DNA of 64,000 nt from Mycteria americana (lineage: Eukaryota > Chordata > Aves > Ciconiiformes > Ciconiidae), in contig NC_134373.1 in assembly GCF_035582795.1 (NCBI RefSeq), positions 34,380,501-34,444,500 of the forward strand, written 5' to 3'. This document shows, piece after piece, positions 34,101 through 46,470 of this stretch. The translations under genes were made by a program, and so were the position numbers. The notes under the pieces are model-generated. The model saw only the letters and a program-made list of their open reading frames with translations, did no database searches and was not told the origin of the DNA. Every line of letters starts with the position of its first letter. Position 1 is the first letter of the stretch.

Positions 34101-36490
34101 GCAGCATATAATTTTACTGTGCTATTTTATCTGACTTGTATTACACCTGTCAGTCTGCTTTCCTCCTGCTCTTTCATTAATATTTAAATATTAATATTTA
34201 AAGGTCAAACTTAGCCTGCAGTGATATTAAAATATATTATTCAGTTTCATCTGACTTGAGAACATCTTTGGGACAGTGCTCACTAGATAGGGAAAAAGGC
34301 AATCACCATACACTTTGCTGCCTTTTTAATGTATTTTTTTTCTTCTCCCTCCAGTAGAAATTGGGAAGTTTCCATCTGAGAGAGGGAAGAGAGAGATTTG
34401 TAAAGGAATGAAGCGTAATTCATACTGCAGTCAATGGGAGTGACATGGCACTCTTCTCTGTACCTGGAGAGTCTTGCACTGAAGCACTTGCAGAACTGAA
34501 AGTCTTCACAAGACAGTGAAGCAAAACTGTTTGTCCATGAGAATTTCTCAGTGGAAGATGTATCTATCAGGCTTGATGCAGCTCTCATTCAGGTCAGTGA
34601 AAGAAGGTGTGTGATGGCAGGATCTGGACCAAAACCCTCCCCCTCTGTGCTGGATTCTTGAAATAAACATGTAGCACATTTCAATAGTATGGCATCCCGG
34701 AATAAAAAGGAAATGCTGACTGTTAAGTACAGTGGTGTGGTAAAGGTAGTGCTCCAAATTAAGCAGCATCTGTTTACACAAATATTTAGATAGCTGAACT
34801 GTGTTCCATATATGGGATTTTGCATTTTGAGCAAAACTGGATTATCCCAGAAACTGCTTATCTGTGCAAATATTTGTGACACCAGAATTGAAGGTCATAC
34901 GGTCAGGTTTGCAAAGAATTACGAATACAGGATGCAAATTCCATAAAACAATGTTACTTGACTCGAGACCATGCTAATGCTAACATTTTTCTGTGACTGA
35001 ATCCTCCTGAAGACACCAAAGAAATTATATGGCCTTTATTTACTTGCTATGTTCCAGAAGGTGGTCTGGTGCTGCAGAGAAAATGGAAGAGGTCCTACAA
35101 AGAGTGGAATGGATGCATAGATAATCTTCACTGCATCAAAGCTGCTTCTCTTGTCAATTTAAGGGAGTCTGCCATGCAAACACCTGAGAGAAAGGTAAAA
35201 TCAGAGCTGTGCATATGCTGTGGATGTAAATTGTTGCCTATAGCATGCACTTGCTTGGAGTGCAGCAGTCCTTGCAATATTTGCTCATGTGCAAGCAAAA
35301 GTGTCCCAGGAAAGACCTAGTAGATGATGAGTCTTCTTGATCTCAGCCATGAGACATTGCTGCAAAAGCAAGTGGGATATGTGGTAGCAGCCAGGTTAAA
35401 TGTAGCATATCTGTCCCATCCACACTGGATATTGATGTATTTGGACTTGTGCCAAGGGACACGAGGGATCCAGCCTTTCTCATTGTCTTGTCTCAATACA
35501 CACCAAGGGATTATGCAGTCCTAAACCAAGAATTGTGTCCACACAATGTGGTAGTTTGGACTGAGCACAAGTTTGACCGGCTGTTGATTATATAGACATA
35601 GCTCTGGTGCTGGGAAGCTGTGCAGCTTGACATATTTTATTGTAAAAGGGAAACTATTTAGTCAAAGTGTCAAATCTCTACCATGGATGTGAACAGAAGT
35701 GTAATTGTTGACTTCAGTGGAAATAAGATCAGTCTCCAAGTGCCTAACCATCTAAATAATCCTGAGCTGATATCCTAAATCTGCCCTTGCAGTTGTTCAC
35801 CACTTTTGAGTGCCAGGCTCTAAGTTTTTTTTTAACCATGGATCTTCGTATTATGCCATTTGAGAGTATATTAGTCTTCCACAGGCAATGTAAAGAGACC
35901 ACAGTCTTTGAGTCTTTGAACTTGCCTAATAATATGTGGCTGTGAGGTGGTAAATTAAAATAGACCGTATTTCTTTTTTCTCCAACATTTTACCTAACCC
36001 AAATGTCTTAGAACGGAACTTTCCATATCTGCACAATGAGTTGGTGATTATATCTTTTGCTATCAGATATAAAAATAGAAATTGTAAATGCATATACTTT
36101 TAATAGGAGAAATTATCTTCAGCTATGTAGCTGTTTATCCAAAACCTAATGTCATTCTTATGAACCTAGAGCTACCTGCTTGTAAAGGTCTGATGTAAAG
36201 TTATAATTAATTTTGTGACTCTCCTCAGCTTAATATCATTAATCAGTGTGATTTTCTGACCTCAGCTTGTGCTAAATAATCAAATGCCCTTGCTGTCTTT
36301 CTAAATGCCTCTTTTGAAACGCAGAACAGCAATAAGAAAATATAGTTGCAGATACATTGAAGGAAATGTTGAAAGTGGGATATGATATAAATAGCTGATC
36401 TTTTATCACTTTTGGCATATCGTCAAAGAAGAAAAAATATTTTTAATAAGCTAAGTGAATCTTCCTAAATTCAACAGCTGAATAGTTCCT
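28157..36490. other. Gene desert segment
   Basis: About 8.3 kb with no supported gene. It contains a 20-bp perfect palindrome at 34176-34195. The plus strand at 32550-32735 has an open frame that reads like protein but is unidentified. No repeat that I can name is present. Confidence 0.5.
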
Positions 36491-36512
36491 GGGGGGGGGG
36501 GGGGGGGGGGGG
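36491..36512. repeat. Homopolymer of 22 G
   Basis: An uninterrupted run of 22 G residues in AT-rich surroundings. It could form G-quadruplexes, and its length in the assembly is uncertain because sequencing of such runs is error-prone. Confidence 0.98.
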
Positions 36513-36570
36513 CGTGTATGGGAAAAAACAAAACCCTTCTTTTCTGCTGCCATAGAAACCATCCTTAACC

Positions 36571-36598
36571 AGGATGCTCTAAATAAAAAGAGCATCCT
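36571..36598. repeat. Perfect 10-bp inverted repeat with 8-nt loop
   Basis: Arms AGGATGCTCT (36571-36580) and AGAGCATCCT (36589-36598) flank the loop AAATAAAA. A further CCAG/CTGG match outside it extends the stem past a 2-nt bulge. It lies 58 bases after the 22-G run. Its role is unknown. Confidence 0.9.
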
Positions 36599-36599
36599 C

Positions 36600-37534
36600 T
36601 GGCTTCATATTTATGTTGCATGTGTATTCCTTTTAAATATGAAAAATGACACTTAGTTTCTCAAATAGGTAGTCTGTTGATCCCCTTTTAGATTTGGCTG
36701 TATTTTCAGGAACAAACTTAAGAAGTAATTTTTGGCTAAGAAATGAGAAATGCACAGACCCTAAAGAGACTGCAGAGGCAGCCCGAGTCCCACCATAGAC
36801 TTTTATCTCATCACTGAATGCCTTGGGTGGAAGGAGTCAGAATGTTCCTATTGCATCTTGGTATGGGAGAGAGGCGGCAGATGTGCACCTCTTCCCTTAC
36901 TGTGCCGTCACCCTTCATATACCTCACAATAGGTAGTGGGTTTTCATCATTTCAAGTCTTTTTTCTAAGAAAACAAACATTTTGTTACAGTGGAGCAACT
37001 GATACAGCCATTTTCCTGTACCTCAGTTCTTACCATAAAAAAACATGGCTCATGCTTTCCAAAGAAAGGAGCTAGTTGGTGCTTTGATTGGTAAGTGTCC
37101 ATTCGACAGCAATATTTGCCTTGAAAATGAGTAAGTTTTCTTAAAGTCTCACAAGCTGAAAACCCCAAAATGAAGGCACTGAAATGAGACATGAAATGCT
37201 GTCTCTATTGGCATGGAAATTTTGGCACATATCAAGTCCTTCTTGTGGACAAGAGAGTACACTAGTACATTTTTGCAAATATAATGTTCAAAATGGCAGA
37301 AAAAATATTTCAATTCATTTTAGTGTTGCATCAGCTTTTTTTAATAAAACCCTTTTTTTTTGGAAAATGGCTGAACTTACCTTGTTTCTCACTGAGATCC
37401 TGCTCTAGTGCTCTATTTCTAGAGACAACTTTGAAATATGCTAGTTTTAGGAGAAGAAACTGTATCCTAACTACTAATATATCTATGAACTGAATTAACA
37501 GCTAGTAGTATTTTCCCACACATTGTGTGTGTTT
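36600..37534. other. Intergenic DNA, nothing recognised
   Basis: AT-rich sequence with short overlapping open frames only; no family match. Confidence 0.5.
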
Positions 37535-37539
37535 TCTGT

Positions 37540-37985
37540 TGTCCTGGTTTCAGCTGGGACAGAGGTAATTTTCTTCCTAGGAGCTGGGATAGTGCTGTGG
37601 CTTGGATTTAGGACGAGAATAATGTTGATATCACTCTGATGTTTCGGTTGTTGCTGGGCAGTGCTTACACTGGTCAAGGACTTTTCAGCTTCCCCTGCTC
37701 TGCCAGGGGCACCAGAAGCTGGGAGGGGACACAGCCAGGACAGCTGACCCACACTGCCCAAAGGGCTGTTCCATAACATATGGCCTCATGCCCAGTACCG
37801 AAACTGGGGGGAGCTGGCCAGGGGGCAGTGATTTCTGCTTGGGGACGGGCTGGGCATCGGTCAGGGGTGGTGAGTAGCTACTTCACTTGTTTTTTTCCCT
37901 GGGTTTTTTTTTTCTCTCTCTCTCGTTGTTTTCCTTTTCATTACAAATTATATTATTATTATTATTATCATTATCATTATTATTA

Positions 37986-38031
<46 letters not shown>

Positions 38032-38179
38032 TTATTTCAATTATTAAACTGTTCTTATCTCAACTCATAGGTTTTCTTACTTGTGCTCTGCAGATTTTCT
38101 CCCCCATCCCAGCGGGAGGGGGGAGAGTGAGGGAATGGCTGCGTGGTGCTTAGTTGCTGACTGGGGCTAAACCATGACA
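37540..38179 (+). mobile_element. Solo LTR, avian ERV family (complete, exact TSD)
   Basis: Begins TGTCCTGGTTTCAG and ends AAACCATGACA. It is flanked by the exact 5-bp duplication TCTGT (37535-37539 and 38180-38184), which proves insertion and later LTR-LTR recombination. It holds the shared CATATGG block, a long ATT microsatellite, and ATTAAACTGTTCTTATCTC, the likely poly(A) signal region. A 5-bp duplication is compatible with ERVL-type or some ERVK-type integrases. No gag, pol or env sequence remains. Confidence 0.95.
37950..38032. repeat. (ATT)n microsatellite inside LTR
   Basis: About 27 trinucleotide units with a few ATC interruptions and one missing base. It forms the AT-rich part of the LTR, and the related LTR at 41798-42389 has a shorter, purer version. 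This explains the tyrosine- and isoleucine-rich false reading frames across it. Confidence 0.97.
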
Positions 38180-38184
38180 TCTGT

Positions 38185-40253
38185 ATATCTGCTTTTGGTG
38201 TGCTATGAAATTGCACTTTGCAGATTGAAACTCCAGTGACCTTTTTATCTTTTACACTGTGGTGACTCTTCTAGGGAGATAAGACTGGGCTGGACTGGGA
38301 ACATGGCTCTGTAAAATAAAGGTCAATCTGTCTGCTCAGTGCAGCTATACTTTTCCAGTTGTTTCTTCAGTTTCTACATTTAACTTGAGGAAGAATACAT
38401 TTAATGTATTTAATGCCAACATAGGTTAAAAAGGCTTTCTACTACTCATTCCTGCTGCTTCAGGAGGGATGCCGTCTGATTGCTGTGAGTCTCTAGAGTA
38501 AGAAGCTGAAATGCTCATTTTAACATCTGTGGGAGCGAAGCTAAAGACGAGGCTGGGTACAGCCCATTCTGGAGACCCTCAGGGGCATTGCTATCAATGA
38601 TTTCTTGTGGACCATGGGAGCCCAGCACCATTGTAATGAAGAAACCTGGTAAAAAAACACTCTTAGGAAGGGTCTGACACCATTGTTTGTCTGACGTCAG
38701 TCATACCGCAATGCCACAAGGATAAACAGGTACATGAAAGCAGCTAGATCACAGCCTAGTTAGTTCTACATATTTTACATATACAATGGCAAAGCAGTCA
38801 GCCGCCCACAGGCTGGGTAATGATGGTGGCTGACCGTCAGCAGGTACAAAATACTGTGTCTGCTGCAAGAAATGTGTAAATATCTGCAGTCAAGTCAGGG
38901 TGCAACCAGCAATATTCTGTGTGGAAGTCTGCTGTTCATTTCAGTAGGGTCTAGGTGAGCCCTCAAGGCTTTGTGAAGGGCATGCTGAAGCTGGATATCT
39001 GTGCTGTAAAAGAAGGTATTTCATCATAGTCCTGTCTTTTTTGCCATTGCTGGTTTCATTCTAGCACATGCTGCATTTCTTTCTTCTCTGACTGGTCTCT
39101 GTGTTCTCACTTTAAAATATATACTTCTATCTTAAAATACATTTGTAGATCAAAAAATATCTATGTAAGGATAGCCTCTTCCTTCTCAACAAGGCTGCAC
39201 TCAGAGAATAATACTTACTGACTAGTGTGACAAGAGACAGCTTTGAATGATTTTTTACTCTGTTCGCAGAGTGCCTGCGAGGTTTGCTCAGCCAGTAATA
39301 TAAAGAAAAACACTTCTTTCCTCATCTCTCTTCAGCATTAGACCCATTTGCTAAGTCACAGCTGTGCAAATACACTGACAGCGAGGGTGTTACATAGGTG
39401 AAACTGGGCACCTCGTCTGACCTACACAGCCTTCCCCCTTGATGATAATGTCGTACAAGAAATAAAGAGCCAGTATAAGGTTTAGATCTCTCTGCCTTTC
39501 TAGATAGCAAGACTATTCTTTCACAGAAAGACATGGTTTAGTTCAAATAAGAATTAAATAAAGTCTCTGGGACTTTTCCAGGTGCTAATGGCTGGGGTGT
39601 GGTATAGGATGTAGAAGCCAGGGTAAGTGTTCAAGGGCTGCTTCTAGGGAAGAAGCAAAGTCAGGGGTGACGCAAAGGCAGCACGTGGTGGGGAGGAAAA
39701 GAGTTGTTCTATCCATTTTAGCTTCTTGGTAAATGCTTGTTTGACCAAGGGGCTGGGAGTCTTTCAGGGCTCAGTGATACCCTCTGAATTCAGAAGTGGC
39801 TTCAGGCAAATGCAGCCAGACCCTCATGGCATGGGGCTGTGTGATTAGCAGACGTGTCCATAGAATAACTGACAAATTGACTACGGGGATGTAAGCTTGG
39901 GACCAGGTAACACTTAAATATAAAGCTATGTTTTTTCTATTTCTTCCCACTTCAAAGTGATGCTTGTCTAGATTAACAATCTACTTATTTGGAGCAATGC
40001 AGTTCATTAAGACAGTTACTTAGTTTGCAAAGTCAAGTATTTTGAGGCTGAAAAATGCCAGATTTATGGTTGGCCATGCAAAATTAACTATGTGTCCATT
40101 GTCTTAAATTATAACATCCTACTTTAGTTCTCTACAGGGCACCCGCTTTATTCAGTGTGCAGAAGGGACTTACGAAGCGAAGGGAATCAGGGCAACTGAA
40201 CTGGCCTTAACTAATTGCTGTGTGCTAGATTTTGTGCCTAATAGCTCCCATTT
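38185..40253. other. Intergenic DNA between LTR and CR1
   Basis: No gene or named repeat recognised. Confidence 0.5.
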
Positions 40254-41270
40254 CACAGAATCACAGAATCACAGAATCATATAGGTTGGAAAAGACCTTT
40301 AAGATCATCGAGTCCAACCATAAACCTAACACTGCCAAAAACCACCACTACACCATGTCTCTAAGCACCTCATCCAAACGTCCTTTAAATACCTCCAGGG
40401 ATGGCGACTCAACCACTTCCCTGGGCAGTCTGTTCCAATGCTTGATAACCCTCTCGGTGAAGAAAAATTTCCTAATATCCAGTCTAAACCTCCCCTGGCG
40501 CAACTTGAGGCCATTTCCTCTTGTCCTATCACTTGTTACCTGGGAGAAGAGACCGACCCCCACCTCTCTACAACCTCCTTTCAGGTAGTTGTAGAGAGCG
40601 ATGAGGTCTCCCCTCAGCCTCCTTTTCTCCAGGCTAAACAACCCCAGTTCCCTCAGCCGCTCCTCACAAGACTTCTGCTCCAGACCCTTCACCAGCTTCG
40701 TTGCCCTTCTCTGTACGCACTCCAGTACCTCAATATCCCTCTTGTAGTGGGGGGCCCAAAACTGAACACAGTATTCGAGGTGCGGCCTCACCAGTGCCGA
40801 GTACAGGGGCACAATCACTTCCCTAGTCCTGCTGGCCACGCTATTTTTGATACAAGCCAGGATGCCATTGGCTTTCTTGGCCACCTGGGCACACTGCTGG
40901 CTCATACTCAGCTGGCTGTCAACCAACACCCCCAGGTCCTTCTCTGCCAGGCAGCTTTCCAGCCACTCTTCCCCAAGCCTGTAGCGTTGCATGGGGTTGC
41001 TGTGGCCCAAGTGCAGGACCTTGCACTTGGCCTTGTTAAACCTCATACAATTCACCCCAGCCCATCGATCCAGCCTGTCCAGGTCCCTCTGCAGAGCCTT
41101 CCTCCCCTCCAGCAGATCAACACTCCCACACAACTTGGTGTTGTCTGCAAACTTACTGAGGGTGCACTCGATCCCTTCGTCCAGATCATTGATAAAGATG
41201 TTAAACAGAACTGGCCCCAACACCGAGCCCTGGGGAACACCGCTTGTGACCGGCGAATTTCGCTTGGTTT
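40254..41270 (-). mobile_element. CR1 LINE fragment, 5'-truncated, long open ORF2
   Basis: The 3' end is the reversed CR1 tail, with tandem CACAGAAT octamers (40254-40280). The minus strand is open for over 300 codons down to a stop at 40348. It encodes the CR1 ORF2 segment from RT motif B ([20 protein letters not shown]) through FADNTKL to the C-terminus ([19 protein letters not shown]). Truncation falls just upstream of motif B, near 41262-41270. The catalytic box reads FADN where active CR1 has FADD, so the enzyme would be dead even without the truncation. Few lesions imply a fairly young copy. Confidence 0.95.
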
Positions 41271-41792
41271 CTATTGAATATAATGGATACTTAATGTTAG
41301 TCTGGTGACGCCAGACTGCCCTTCCACCTGAAGACTTCAGGTCCTTTATAAATGGTACCTTACCTTTGCAAGCCTTTTGCAAATTAAATACTTCATTTTA
41401 CAAAGACAGCAAGATACACAAATATGAAATGGTATACTTGGACCCACAGGCACCTAGACTCAACCCAGAAATATAACCTAGATATACGGGCTCCTGACCT
41501 TCCATTTTAATAACAAATCTCTTTCTTTTGTCTTATGCCTAGTAGTTATTGATTTTCAACACAAATTGGAATCAGAAATCTATGTTCCCTTTCAATAGAT
41601 TTGCTGCAAACTGTTGGAATTATATTTTATAAAATTTCAGGCAGGGTTTCTGAAACAGGTAGAATGAATCAATTAGAACCAGCTGTAGATCTGTTTATGT
41701 ATTGCTAAGTGACAAAGTCTGAAAGTGAAGTCTGTTGATACATCCAGCAATGTTAGTGGGAGAGGAGACTTAAATGGAAGAGATTTTTCTTT
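41271..41792. other. Intergenic DNA between CR1 and LTR
   Basis: AT-rich unique-looking sequence with no feature recognised. The minus-strand frame of the CR1 continues some 35 codons into this flank (to about 41382) by chance. Confidence 0.6.
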
Positions 41793-41797
41793 CACAG

Positions 41798-41927
41798 TGC
41801 CAGTCAGCAACTAAGCACGACACAGCCGCTCGCTCACCATCCCCCCTCCCAGTGGGATGGGGGAGAGAATCTGAGGAGCACAAGTAAGAAAACTCATGGG
41901 GTGAGATAAGAACAGTTTAATATTTGA

Positions 41928-41970
<43 letters not shown>

Positions 41971-42389
41971 TTTGTAATGAGAAGGAAAATAACAAGAAAG
42001 AGAGAGAGGAACAAAACCCAGGGAAAAAAAAAACCAAAAAAACCCCAAGTGATGCAACTGCTCACTACCCACCAACTGATGCTCAGCCAGTCCCTGATCA
42101 CTGCCCCCCAGCCAACTCCCCCCACTTTCTATACTGAGCATGAGGCCATATGGTATGGAACAGCCCTTTGGGCAGTGTGGGTCAGCTGTCCTGGCTGTGT
42201 CCCCTCCCAGCTTCTGGTGCCCCTGGCAGAGCAGGGGAAGCTGAAAAGTCCTTGACCAGTGTAAGCACTGCCCAGCAACAACTGAAACATCAGAGTGATA
42301 TCAACATTATTCTCATCCTAAACCCAAAACACAGCGCTATCCCAGCTACTAGGAAGAAAATTAACTCTATCCCAGCCAAAACCAGGACA
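41798..42389 (-). mobile_element. Solo LTR, avian ERV family (reverse, exact TSD)
   Basis: Closes at 42389 in AAAACCAGGACA, the reverse of the LTR start. The opposite end begins TGCCAGTCAGCAAC, missing about 12 bases of the usual TGTCATGGTTTAACCCC edge. The exact duplication CACAG (41793-41797 and 42390-42394) still flanks it, so the short edge was present at insertion or arose by a small internal deletion. It contains a pure AAT microsatellite at 41927-41971. It is closely similar to the copy at 37540-38179. Confidence 0.94.
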
Positions 42390-42394
42390 CACAG

Positions 42395-44767
42395 TAACAC
42401 TATGTGAAACTACAAGTTGAAACTTTATCTATACCTGTATCTTCATTACAGTTGCCTCTTTCTGCTTTCTTCTGCAGTGCATGCACTTGCCATAAATCCT
42501 TAAGAAGAAATTGTGCTGTTAGTCTCTCCTACCAAATTTTGTGTGAGTCTGTGGAGGTGAAACTAGGATTGTGACTGCATTCTCCCCCAGCAGCCAATGT
42601 AGCTGGTCAGCGTGGGAATGGGAAGGCTCTGGATAATGGGAGTGCCAGAAGAGCATGGGGAGATAGGGTGACAGACCCTCCTGGGGATTGTGCATGGAGA
42701 CAGTCCAAGGCCCATGCTAAGCAAGGTGGATTTTCGCTTGCAAATGTTAGTGCTTCATTAAAGGCATAAACTACCAATTTTTTTGGCCCAAGTTTAAAAA
42801 GGGGTGCTTTGAAGGTGAAAAAAAATATATATAATCCTCCAACAAATATATAATACAAATAGGATAATCCTCCAACAAACGTGGCCTCATCTCCACACAT
42901 AATTATAGGTTTGTAGAACTTGGAGACAATTTTACTAACAAGCATACTAAATACTTTTTAAAAATGCTGTGCTAGGACCATAGGTGCTTTCTAGCAGAGA
43001 CCAGTGAGGTGTGTATAGAATCACTGGAAGGTGTGATTGCAGCACAGAGGCAAGCCAGTTCGCTGTAGGTAGAATGAGTACTGATAGCAGTGATGCTCTA
43101 GCATCACAGGCTTCAGCGTGAGCTGCACGTGTTGATCACATATTCCGGTGGATCTTTGCAAATAAGGAGTGTCAGCAGATATGCACTGGGGTTGGTGTGC
43201 TGTCCCCTGTGGCCATTAAGACCAAAAAAGATCTGGCCCTGGGGTGCTGTTAGAGACCTCAGATACCCTATGTATTCTTTGTTCAAGCAAAAATGCTGTT
43301 GTCTCAGGAGCATAGAGAAAGAAGAGAATAATAGTAGAGGTTGTTCTGACTGTAATGGAGTGTTCTGACTGTTTACAGAGTGAATGATTTGTCTACATAT
43401 CTGTGTGGAATAAGGCTGCCAAAATTCCTGCCAAAATGTAACCACCAAGAATAAATATAATCATACTAGTGTCTTCACTACATACTATGCCAATTTCTTT
43501 ACTTAGCATGAAGTCTGGAAGGGGATATCCATTAGCATGAAAACCTACTCTGTAATTTAAGAAATAATATTTGTCTTAATCCTTCTTTCCTTTTATCTCC
43601 CCTCTCTCCCTCATTCTCTCTCCTCCCTGCTGCAGTGTGATGTAGAGCCACTGAATGCTGATGAGACCACATTAAGTCCAACCCCAGCCACTCATTAATG
43701 GCCAGCTAAGTTGGCACCGTAGCAGCATTTAATATTTCTGACTGGGAGAAAATCTATGGAGAAGGCTAGTCATGATATTGAATTCTCTAGGTAAAATGTG
43801 GTTTTGTTTTATTTTGTTTTGTTTTTTAATGTATTTATTCAAGTCTGACTTGATTATATTCCTTCCTCACCATGTTCATCTCAAAGAGGCAAAGTCTTCC
43901 TGTGTTCAATACTCTCAATCTGTTTTCTGAAGATGCATGTACAGAGAGAAGCCAAGACCTTCTTTCAGCATGCAGTGAGAGGTATTTATTGTTCATATTT
44001 CCTACTGTTTCTGTCAGGGTAGCGCCTGTGTGCCTTGGTTGAAATGCTTCTTGCTCCAAAGAAGTTTGTAGATGAGACAAGCAGATTCAGCAGAGAAGTA
44101 CCAGAATGGAGGGTGGTGTTTTGAAATTCAATATTCATGCTATTTGAGATATATCTACACTAAATTTAGGTAAGATTAATCAGTACAGAATTGCTGTTGA
44201 GATTATCCTAAAGCTAAGGGAAAAAACAGAGAGGCAGTGATGGCTATTAAGCAGCAACTGACTACAACTGGGTGCCTGTGGGTGAAACAACTCTTCTTCA
44301 ATAAAAGATATAGATGGATTAGAGGGGGAAAGGTGATCCTTGGCTCTGAGAAAAAAGTCCCTGGACTTAGGAGTTGTAAGTATAGTCAATAACATGTAAG
44401 TGCTGGTATCTTTGAATTATGAAAGCTTTAAAATATATAAAATATGAGTTACAATTTCTGTGTGCGTTATCAAAGAGGCTGGGGTCTTTCATAAATACAA
44501 TCCTTTGGAAAGAGCAATGGCATCCATTCTTTCAGGTACTTCTGTCTAATAATGGTAGCTAGACAGGAGAAGCAGTCACACTAATGCACTGCAATATAAA
44601 GTATACTTTAAAAACATTTCCCTAACTGCAGCTGTCAAACACAGCATCAAATGTGTCCTGCCTAGCAGAATACATACGTGTTTTTAGATTATATAATTGA
44701 CATCTCACAATTTTGTTGAATTACCCCACTGAAAGATATGTAGACAATTAACCAAAATGGTAAACTC
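42395..44767. other. Intergenic DNA, nothing recognised
   Basis: No supported gene. The open frames (for example 42607-42945 and 43113-43448, minus) are unlike any known family and lack coding character. Confidence 0.5.
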
Positions 44768-46470
44768 ACACAACCCCAGAATGGCTGAGGTTAGAAGGCA
44801 CCTCTGGAAATAATCTGGTCCAACTCCTTTTCTGAAAGCAGGATCAGCTAAAGCAGATTGCTCAGGATCCTGTCCAGTCAGGTTTGGAATAGCTCCAAGG
44901 ATGGAGGTACTCTACAGCCTCTCTGGGAAACCCATTCCAGAACCCTTTGAGCCCATCCCTCTCAGTGGAAAAGCTTTTTCTTATGTTTACATGGAATTTG
45001 CTGTATTTCAGTTTGTGCCCATTGCCTCTTGCCTTGTCACTGGGCATTGCTGAGAAGAGTCTGACTCCATTTTCTTTACTTCCCCCATCAGGTATTGATA
45101 CACATTGATAAGATCACCGTGAGCCTTCCCTCCTCCAGCCTGAACAGTCCCAGCTCTCTCAGCCTCTACTTGCATGCTGAAAGCCCTTAGTAATCTTTGT
45201 GGTGTTTTGCTGGATTCACTCCAGTATGTGCATGTCTTTCTTGTCCTGGAGAATCCAGAGCTGGACACAGGACTCCAGATGTATCTCATCAGGGCTGAGT
45301 AAAGGGGATGCATCACCTCCCTTGACCTGCTGGCAATGTTGTTTGTAATGCAGCCCAGGATGCCTTTGATCTTCTTTGCTGCGAGGGTACATTGCTTACT
45401 CATGTTCAACTTGTTGTCTATCAGGACTCCCAGGTCCTTTTCTGCAAAGCTGTTTTCTGGCCAGTTTTTTCCAGACTGAACTGGTGTTTTGGGTTATTTC
45501 TCCCCAGGTGCAGAACTTTGCATTTCCCTTTGTTGAACTTCCTGAAGTCCAACGTTATTCTGTCCATTTTTTGACCCTGCTGAGGTCCCTCCAAGTGGCA
45601 GCACAACCATCTGGTCTATCAACCACTCCTCCCAGTTCTGTATCATCTGCAAACTTCTTGAGGATGACTTCCTGATCTGCCCCATCATCTAGATCATTAA
45701 TGAAGATTCAAACAACACTGGCCTCAATATTGACTCTGGGGGTACATCACTAGGGAATGGTCTCCAGTTGGACGTTGTGCTGCTGATCACAACCCTTTGA
45801 GCCCAGCAATTCAGCCTGTTTTCAGTCCACCTCATTGTCCGCTTATCTGGCCCGTACTTCATCAGTTTGTCAGTGATAATGCTGTGGTAGACAGTATTAT
45901 AAAGCCATAATAAAGTAGAGATAAACAGCATTTACTGTCATCACCAAGCTGGTCTTGGAATTGTAGAGGGCTATCAGGTTGGTCAAGCATGATTTCCCTT
46001 TCATAAATCCATGCCAAATCACCTTTCTGACCTTCATTTTCATGTAAAGGACCTCTGGGAGAATTTGTCCTATCACCTTCCCCATGACTGAGGTTAGGCC
46101 ATCTGGCTTGTAGTTCCCTGGATCCTCCTTGCCATTCTTGAAGATAAAAGTGATGTTTGCTCCCTTCCAGTGCTCAGGAACCTCCCCTGATCACCATGAC
46201 CTTTCATAGTTGAGAGTGGCCTTGCAATGATATTGGCCATCTCTCTCAGCACTTGTGAATACACACCATCAGGTTGCATGGATTTATGTAAGTCCAATCT
46301 GTTTAAATGTTCCCTAACCTGAACCTTTTCCTTGGTCCAAACTTTCCCACTGGTGTCACAGACCTGGGATTACTGGTGGCAAGCTTTACCAGTGGAAGGC
46401 CAAGGTAAAGAGAAGTTATTGAGTACCTCGGCCTTTTCTGTGTCCTTTGGTACCAGGTCAAACTTCTAAA
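44768..46470 (-). mobile_element. CR1 LINE, old copy (about 1.7 kb of ORF2)
   Basis: The minus strand carries successive CR1 ORF2 pieces in shifting frames: KAEVL-type text at about 46420, QPDGVYSQVLREMANIIARP at about 46250, GFMKGKSCLTNL at about 45990, [10 protein letters not shown] at about 45520 and MNMSKQCTLAAKKIKGILGC at about 45400, then the 3' end at about 44770. Many stops and frameshifts make it clearly older than the copy at 40.3 kb. The 5' boundary is approximate. Confidence 0.93.

Noticed and set aside
37780-38153. Plus-strand frames with long Tyr or Ile runs
   Set aside because: Produced by the ATT microsatellite and LTR sequence; not genes.
40438-41277. Plus-strand 279-codon open frame
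   Set aside because: Shadow of the CR1 ORF2 on the minus strand.
41811-42141. Minus-strand frames with poly-Ile or poly-Tyr
   Set aside because: Same cause: the AAT microsatellite within the LTR.
44862-46297. Several short open frames on both strands
   Set aside because: Fragments of the old CR1 copy or their shadows.
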